A stretch of 64,000 nucleotides of DNA from NCBI GenBank assembly GCA_002914845.1, contig JXTC01000019.1, forward strand, positions 301,880 to 365,879, given 5' to 3'. This document shows, one piece after another, positions 61,925 through 64,000 of this stretch. Positions within the stretch are counted from its first letter, which is position 1. Each line of letters opens with the position of its first letter. The notes below the pieces were generated by a model that saw only the letters and a list, made by a program, of their open reading frames with translations, did no database searches and had not been told where the DNA came from. The translations under genes were made by a program, and so were the position numbers. This DNA is from Trema orientale. Its lineage: Eukaryota > Streptophyta > Magnoliopsida > Rosales > Cannabaceae.

Positions 61925-62059
61925 ATACATATACACCTATATATACATACATATATATACACAGATATGCATAATGAGAAAAGGAGAGAAAAGGAGAAGG
62001 AGATAGCGTACACTAATGGAAGGGGCAAGAGGAAGAAATCTGCGAAAGGAAGAAGCCAT
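41882..62059 (-). CDS. HAD-family 5'-nucleotidase domain-containing protein (NT5DC type)
   Basis: Fourteen minus-strand exons: 62012-62059, 61758-61797, 61358-61567, 61127-61263, 60890-61039, 60072-60173, 58543-58707, 58331-58441, 57665-57762, 56861-56984, 56601-56690, 55704-55748, 42926-43246, 41882-41908. All junctions are GT-AG and the frame gives 555 aa. HAD motifs: [11 protein letters not shown] (D118, D120); II, LLTNS (T305); III, around K343 in [18 protein letters not shown] (D401, D406). The N terminus ([16 protein letters not shown], Arg/Ser-rich, no acidic residue) suggests mitochondrial or plastid import. Predicted to be a phosphatase of the NT5DC / cytosolic 5'-nucleotidase II group; substrate unknown. 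Intron 12 (43247-55703, 12457 bp) holds nested Copia elements inserted antisense to the gene. The last exon encodes only VSSSLFKS and a stop; it was placed by its splice acceptor and by matching the family's usual C terminus. Confidence 0.92.
43431..43755 (+). repeat. 5' LTR of outer Copia
   Basis: Begins TGTTGAAAGTCCCTG and ends CATTCTACA. Contains TATATAAG near 43663, the likely LTR promoter box, in sequence matching the 3' LTR (GCCCAGAAATGT, then TATATAAGTCC). Confidence 0.9.
43756..43767 (+). other. Primer-binding site of outer Copia
   Basis: TGGTATCAGAGC directly after the LTR is the standard plant Copia PBS, complementary to the 3' end of initiator methionine tRNA. Confidence 0.93.
43800..44639 (+). 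pseudogene. gag of outer Copia (broken)
   Basis: The frame starts [15 protein letters not shown] and carries the Copia capsid block ([18 protein letters not shown]). It is stopped at 44193 and resumes in another frame to 44637. The nucleocapsid zinc knuckle is intact: [14 protein letters not shown] fits C-x2-C-x4-H-x4-C. One frameshift and at least two stops prevent expression of a full Gag. Confidence 0.88.
44677..45670 (+). pseudogene. pol of outer Copia, 5' part: protease and start of integrase
   Basis: The aspartic protease motif [13 protein letters not shown] is at about 44890-44930. The GAG-pre-integrase block (LWHFRLGHP) and integrase start (HNDIWG, FLTFIDD) follow. A frame change occurs near 45570-45620, and the frame is cut at 45670 by the inner element, in the integrase codons for RSDNA. 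Confidence 0.88.
45671..45946 (+). repeat. 5' LTR of inner Copia
   Basis: TG...CA termini inside inverted TGTCA/TGACA. Followed directly by the PBS TGGTATCAAAGC (45947-45958). Confidence 0.92.
46241..47180 (+). pseudogene. gag of inner Copia (broken; altered zinc knuckle)
   Basis: Begins [15 protein letters not shown]. The capsid block ([17 protein letters not shown]) is recognisable. Stops occur at 46613 and 47027. The nucleocapsid knuckle reads [14 protein letters not shown]: the usual His of C-x2-C-x4-H-x4-C is replaced by Gln. Confidence 0.85.
47372..50838 (+). pseudogene. pol of inner Copia (protease to RNase H, broken)
   Basis: Protease [11 protein letters not shown] is at about 47405. 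GAG-pre-integrase and integrase ([35 protein letters not shown]) follow with stops and a shift near 48110. RT starts at [17 protein letters not shown], is split by the MITE at 49295, then continues ([26 protein letters not shown] near 49940). RNase H ([31 protein letters not shown]) ends at LTKGLS, where the third element inserts at 50836. Many TGG codons appear as TAG or TGA. Confidence 0.88.
49295..49485. mobile_element. Tourist-like (PIF/Harbinger) MITE in the inner Copia RT
   Basis: 191-bp unit with inverted ends GGGCCCGTTTGGGATAACTT and, from the other side, GGGCCTGTTTGGCATAGCTT. It splits the RT codons for KK-LVGCKW. Flanks are TCA (49292-49294) and TTA (49486-49488), which fits a 3-bp TTA duplication with one change. 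The interior repeats AAGATCTTC several times. Confidence 0.82.
50836..51572. mobile_element. LTR-type element inserted in the 3' end of the inner Copia; contains the assembly gap
   Basis: Begins TGATGTAGGATAAG and ends ATGTCTACATCA, so its ends are inverted (TGATGTAG / CTACATCA) with TG...CA termini. A perfect 5-bp duplication GTGTT (50831-50835, 51573-51577) flanks it. Removing it rejoins the RNase H tail of the inner element (LTKGLS...). Because 451 unknown bases lie inside, it may be a solo LTR, a TRIM or a collapsed full element; orientation is unknown. Confidence 0.82.
51028..51478. other. Assembly gap (451 N)
   Basis: Run of N inside the third-level LTR-type element. The true length is not known from the sequence. 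Nothing can be annotated here, and any open frame spanning it is meaningless. Confidence 0.99.
51642..51916 (+). repeat. 3' LTR of inner Copia
   Basis: Starts TGTCAAAATAAGC directly after the polypurine tract GTTGAGAGGGAG. It ends ATATTTTAAAA where the 5' copy has ATATTTTGACA, so the terminal CA has mutated. Confidence 0.9.
51917..54463 (+). pseudogene. pol of outer Copia, 3' part: rest of integrase, RT, RNase H
   Basis: Resumes exactly after the inner element with NAKDYFN, then the integrase tail ([10 protein letters not shown]), RT ([21 protein letters not shown] at about 53597-53617) and RNase H ([22 protein letters not shown]). Several stops (for example within DAD-AGS near 54096) and frameshifts are present. 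A 92-bp tandem duplication at 52834-53017 adds a further shift. Confidence 0.88.
52834..53017. repeat. 92-bp tandem duplication in outer Copia pol
   Basis: The unit starting GTACGAAATATCCTATTCAT occurs at 52834 and 52926 with one visible mismatch. 92 is not a multiple of three, so it shifts the frame between integrase and RT. High identity suggests a recent local duplication. Confidence 0.93.
54541..54555 (+). other. Polypurine tract of outer Copia
   Basis: AAGCTTGAGGGGGAGTG region; the purine stretch ends directly at the 3' LTR start (TGTTGAAAG), the expected site for plus-strand priming. Confidence 0.85.
54556..54868 (+). repeat. 3' LTR of outer Copia
   Basis: Matches the 5' LTR throughout, with scattered substitutions and a few indels. 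It ends CTCATTTCTACA; the next bases are TCAGAAAAAT. If the end is instead ...CATCA, the LTR finishes at 54871. Confidence 0.88.
54869..55703. other. Distal intron 12 sequence of the nucleotidase gene, right of the Copia nest
   Basis: No coding feature. Non-repetitive-looking intron sequence with an AATAATTAAAGCC stretch and CACCC-type motifs; nothing recognised. Confidence 0.5.
56131..56250. repeat. 60-bp tandem duplication in intron 11 of the nucleotidase gene
   Basis: The unit beginning TAGTTCCACCGCATTAGAC occurs at 56131 and 56191 with about four mismatches. Intronic, no coding effect. Confidence 0.88.
56535..56551. repeat. Poly-C tract (17 C)
   Basis: Unusual homopolymer for this AT-rich region, in intron 11 of the nucleotidase gene. 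Its length is likely to be unreliable in the assembly. Confidence 0.95.
57121..57351. repeat. ~115-bp tandem duplication in intron 9 of the nucleotidase gene
   Basis: The block TAATAGAAAA...TGCCTTCATG occurs at 57121-57233 and 57234-57351. The second copy has a 3-bp insertion and a few substitutions. Confidence 0.9.
61878..61920. repeat. (AT)n microsatellite in intron 1 of the nucleotidase gene
   Basis: About 21 AT units between exons 1 and 2, followed by GTGTATACAT / TATACATACAT variants. Confidence 0.95.
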
Positions 62060-62202
62060 GGGAGGAGAGGTTTGAGCTCTGCATTCGACGCTAGGGTTTT
62101 AATAGTTGTATTTCGAAACCCCTAAGCATGAAGGGGCACAGGCCAAGTAGGGAAGGAAGTGGTCTCTGTGAAACTGCAGACCCTTCCTCTCTTCTCTTTA
62201 TG

Positions 62203-62243
62203 TATTATATACGTAATGCAATGGAGGTTAGGTGATGACGTCA
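62203..62243 (-). promoter_or_regulatory. Candidate promoter of the nucleotidase gene: TATA-like box and TGACGTCA
   Basis: On the minus strand a TATATAATA box (62203-62211) lies about 145 bp before the ATG at 62059. 25 bp further upstream is a perfect palindromic TGACGTCA (62236-62243), the classic binding core of plant TGA/bZIP factors. A pyrimidine/purine-rich leader follows the box. Activity is inferred. Confidence 0.45.
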
Positions 62244-63435
62244 GACAGGTTTCAATACCGACAATCAAGGTCTGCCTCAATTTGCCATTTGCTAGTGGGT
62301 AGCCCCGCCCTTTTGGATATGATGTTATGATGCGCCTCTCTATGTCTCATATTTCTAAATTTATTTTTCTTTTTATTTTTTAAATTTTAAATAAAATATA
62401 TGATATCCTAATTGAAAAATGAAACATTTATCTGCTCTGGAAAAAGTTTACTTTACCAGAAAAAGAAACAAAAAAGAACAGAATCAAAAAGAATCAGTAT
62501 TATATTGAAATTTTTTACTATATTGGTTTAACAAGCAAAAGAAAAATGTTTTACTATATTGAAATGTTTTACTAATTGATTATCTCATATGAAAATAAAT
62601 AAAATTCAAGTTCATCAATAAAAAATGGTAAACGATTCTAATTACTAGCGAAATGACGGCATGAAGAGACGTCAAATGCTCGTGGAGTTCGTAAAAACAA
62701 AATTATGAATTCTACGGGTAATTTGCAGCAAAAATCTCTAATTTTTACCATCTTTAGCACTTAGGTCCTCCACCTTTTTTTCTTGGTATTTAAATCCTTT
62801 GCATCTTGTTTTTGTTGCATTTGTTACCTTTCGTTTGATTTCCGTTCAAAAAGTCCGTTAACTCACTATGTGCTGACATTTTAGGGGTATTGAGTGTAAA
62901 AAATAGGTGTAGAGTTTTGGGCTTTTACTATTATGGTAATGATCTATAAACCGACCGATTTCATTAGATTATAGTAATGTTGAAAGTACAATTCCTTGTA
63001 GATTGCATCCTCCAAACTCAGAAGAAGGTTTCCCCAAAAAGAACAAAAGACAAAAAAACTCAGAAGAAGGTTTAGTCGAAATCAATTGTTCGATTATTGA
63101 AACAACTGCAAAATGTTGATGATGCTTTTCATGGTTCATTGTTCGTTCGTTGAGCTTCTTGATTCAGTGAGAAAAAAGATCTCCGGCCATCACCATTAAA
63201 AACCACTCGAATGATGCAATCAACAACCAATTCAATTATATGGGTTTAGCTTTATATTAGAAAGTCTCAGGAAAATTCAAGTAACTCTTACTCTTTTTTT
63301 TTTGGTAATTTTTCAGATAATGTTTGGGAGTAATTTACTGTCGAAATATCTTGTAGTGAGCTATCCTAATTCCTAAATTAGAATATTTAGGTAAGATTAT
63401 AATGTTGTAATCAAAAGGACCAAAGTTGTATAACT
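62244..63435. other. Intergenic DNA upstream of the nucleotidase gene
   Basis: No gene. 62715-62930 carries phrases (GGGTAATTTGCAGCAAAAAT, CCGTTAACTCACTATGTG) typical of a decayed Mutator-type MITE; only one end is visible. AGAAGAAGGTTT is repeated near 63020 and 63063. Confidence 0.45.
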
Positions 63436-64000
63436 GTTGGATTGGTATAGCTATAGGATTTATCTGTGTGGCTGTTATTTTGGTGTAAACATCCTATATA
63501 TACATAGACACATATAAGTAGAATGATATGGAATGAAAATATTATTCATCAATCCAATTGTTTCTAATTCTAAGATGGTATCAGAGCAGGTTCAATATTG
63601 TCTACCAGAAAAAAAAATCCAAATATTTAAATTAAATTCCAAAATTCAGATCTCCACCAAACTGAAAATACTCGGATCAAATTACCCAAACACCAGATAT
63701 CCCAAATCCACAAATTCCGAATCAAAATTCTCAAATTAAAAAAAAAAAATCAAACCTCTACCAAGGCCGAAAAGGTCTGCCAACTGTCAGTCTACAACCA
63801 CAGTCGATCCCTATAACGCCCTCCTTATCCACCTACTACTAGTGGAAATTTATTAACTTTCTATTTACAAGGCGCTACTCTTGGAAAATAATCCTATAAT
63901 TATTATTCTAGAAGTACGGGCAAATTTAAACTTTTTATTTTCTTTAAAACTCTGTGGATAGATAACTTTATTTATAAACATAGCTTAGATCAGTATGTGC
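63436..64000 (+). mobile_element. Start of a Ty1-Copia element running off the window (LTR end, PBS, leader)
   Basis: TGGTATCAGAGC at 63576-63587 is a Met-tRNA primer-binding site, so sequence just left of it is the end of an LTR (ending TTCTAAGA, with the terminal CA apparently changed). A TATATATA box at about 63493 and a plausible LTR start TGTTGGATTGG at 63436 give a 140-bp LTR, but a start further left (for example TGTTGAAAG at 62980) cannot be excluded. The following leader and possible gag start are decayed; no protein is recognisable before the window ends. Confidence 0.6.

Overview
This is nuclear DNA of a flowering plant, most likely a eudicot. It is AT-rich, its genes have GT-AG introns, and it carries L1-type LINEs, Ty1-Copia elements, CACTA, hAT, Mutator-like and Tourist-like elements, with long gene-poor stretches. 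I do not name a species.

Four protein-coding genes can be reconstructed. (1) 17197-18498 (+) is an intronless, very GC-rich GAE1-type UDP-glucuronate 4-epimerase of 433 aa, a Golgi enzyme of pectin precursor synthesis. (2) 28292-31486 (+) is an eight-exon HDDC2-type HD-domain 5'-deoxynucleotidase of 257 aa. (3) 32160-35489 (-) is a six-exon cinnamoyl-CoA-reductase-like SDR of 301 aa that has lost key Rossmann glycines and the catalytic tyrosine. (4) 41882-62059 (-) is a fourteen-exon HAD-type 5'-nucleotidase domain protein of 555 aa. It spans 20 kb because intron 12 (12.46 kb) holds a stack of retrotransposons. Every exon junction was followed by hand; all four frames close and all introns are GT-AG.

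Layout. 1-2128: 3' part of a CACTA transposon with a decayed Ulp1-like protease. 4515-6365: solo LTR. 6678-9822: 5'-truncated L1-type LINE. 9.8-16.9 kb: repeats, including a hAT MITE. 17-18.5 kb: GAE1. 19-28 kb: MITEs and old repeats. 28.2-35.5 kb: convergent pair HDDC2-like / CCR-like. 37448-39119: second solo LTR. 41.9-62.1 kb: the nucleotidase gene. 63.4-64 kb: the start of another Copia element running off the window.

The most notable structure is the nest inside intron 12: an outer Copia (43431-54868) is split in its integrase by an inner Copia (45671-51916, TSD AATGC), which is itself interrupted by a Tourist-like MITE (49295-49485) and by an LTR-type element (50836-51572, TSD GTGTT) that contains the assembly gap. 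LTR divergence estimated by eye agrees with this order. I see no new defence-like or operon-like system. The strongest leads are the degenerate SDR, the nested intron, a possible conserved gene neighbourhood, and a MITE just upstream of the HDDC2-like gene.
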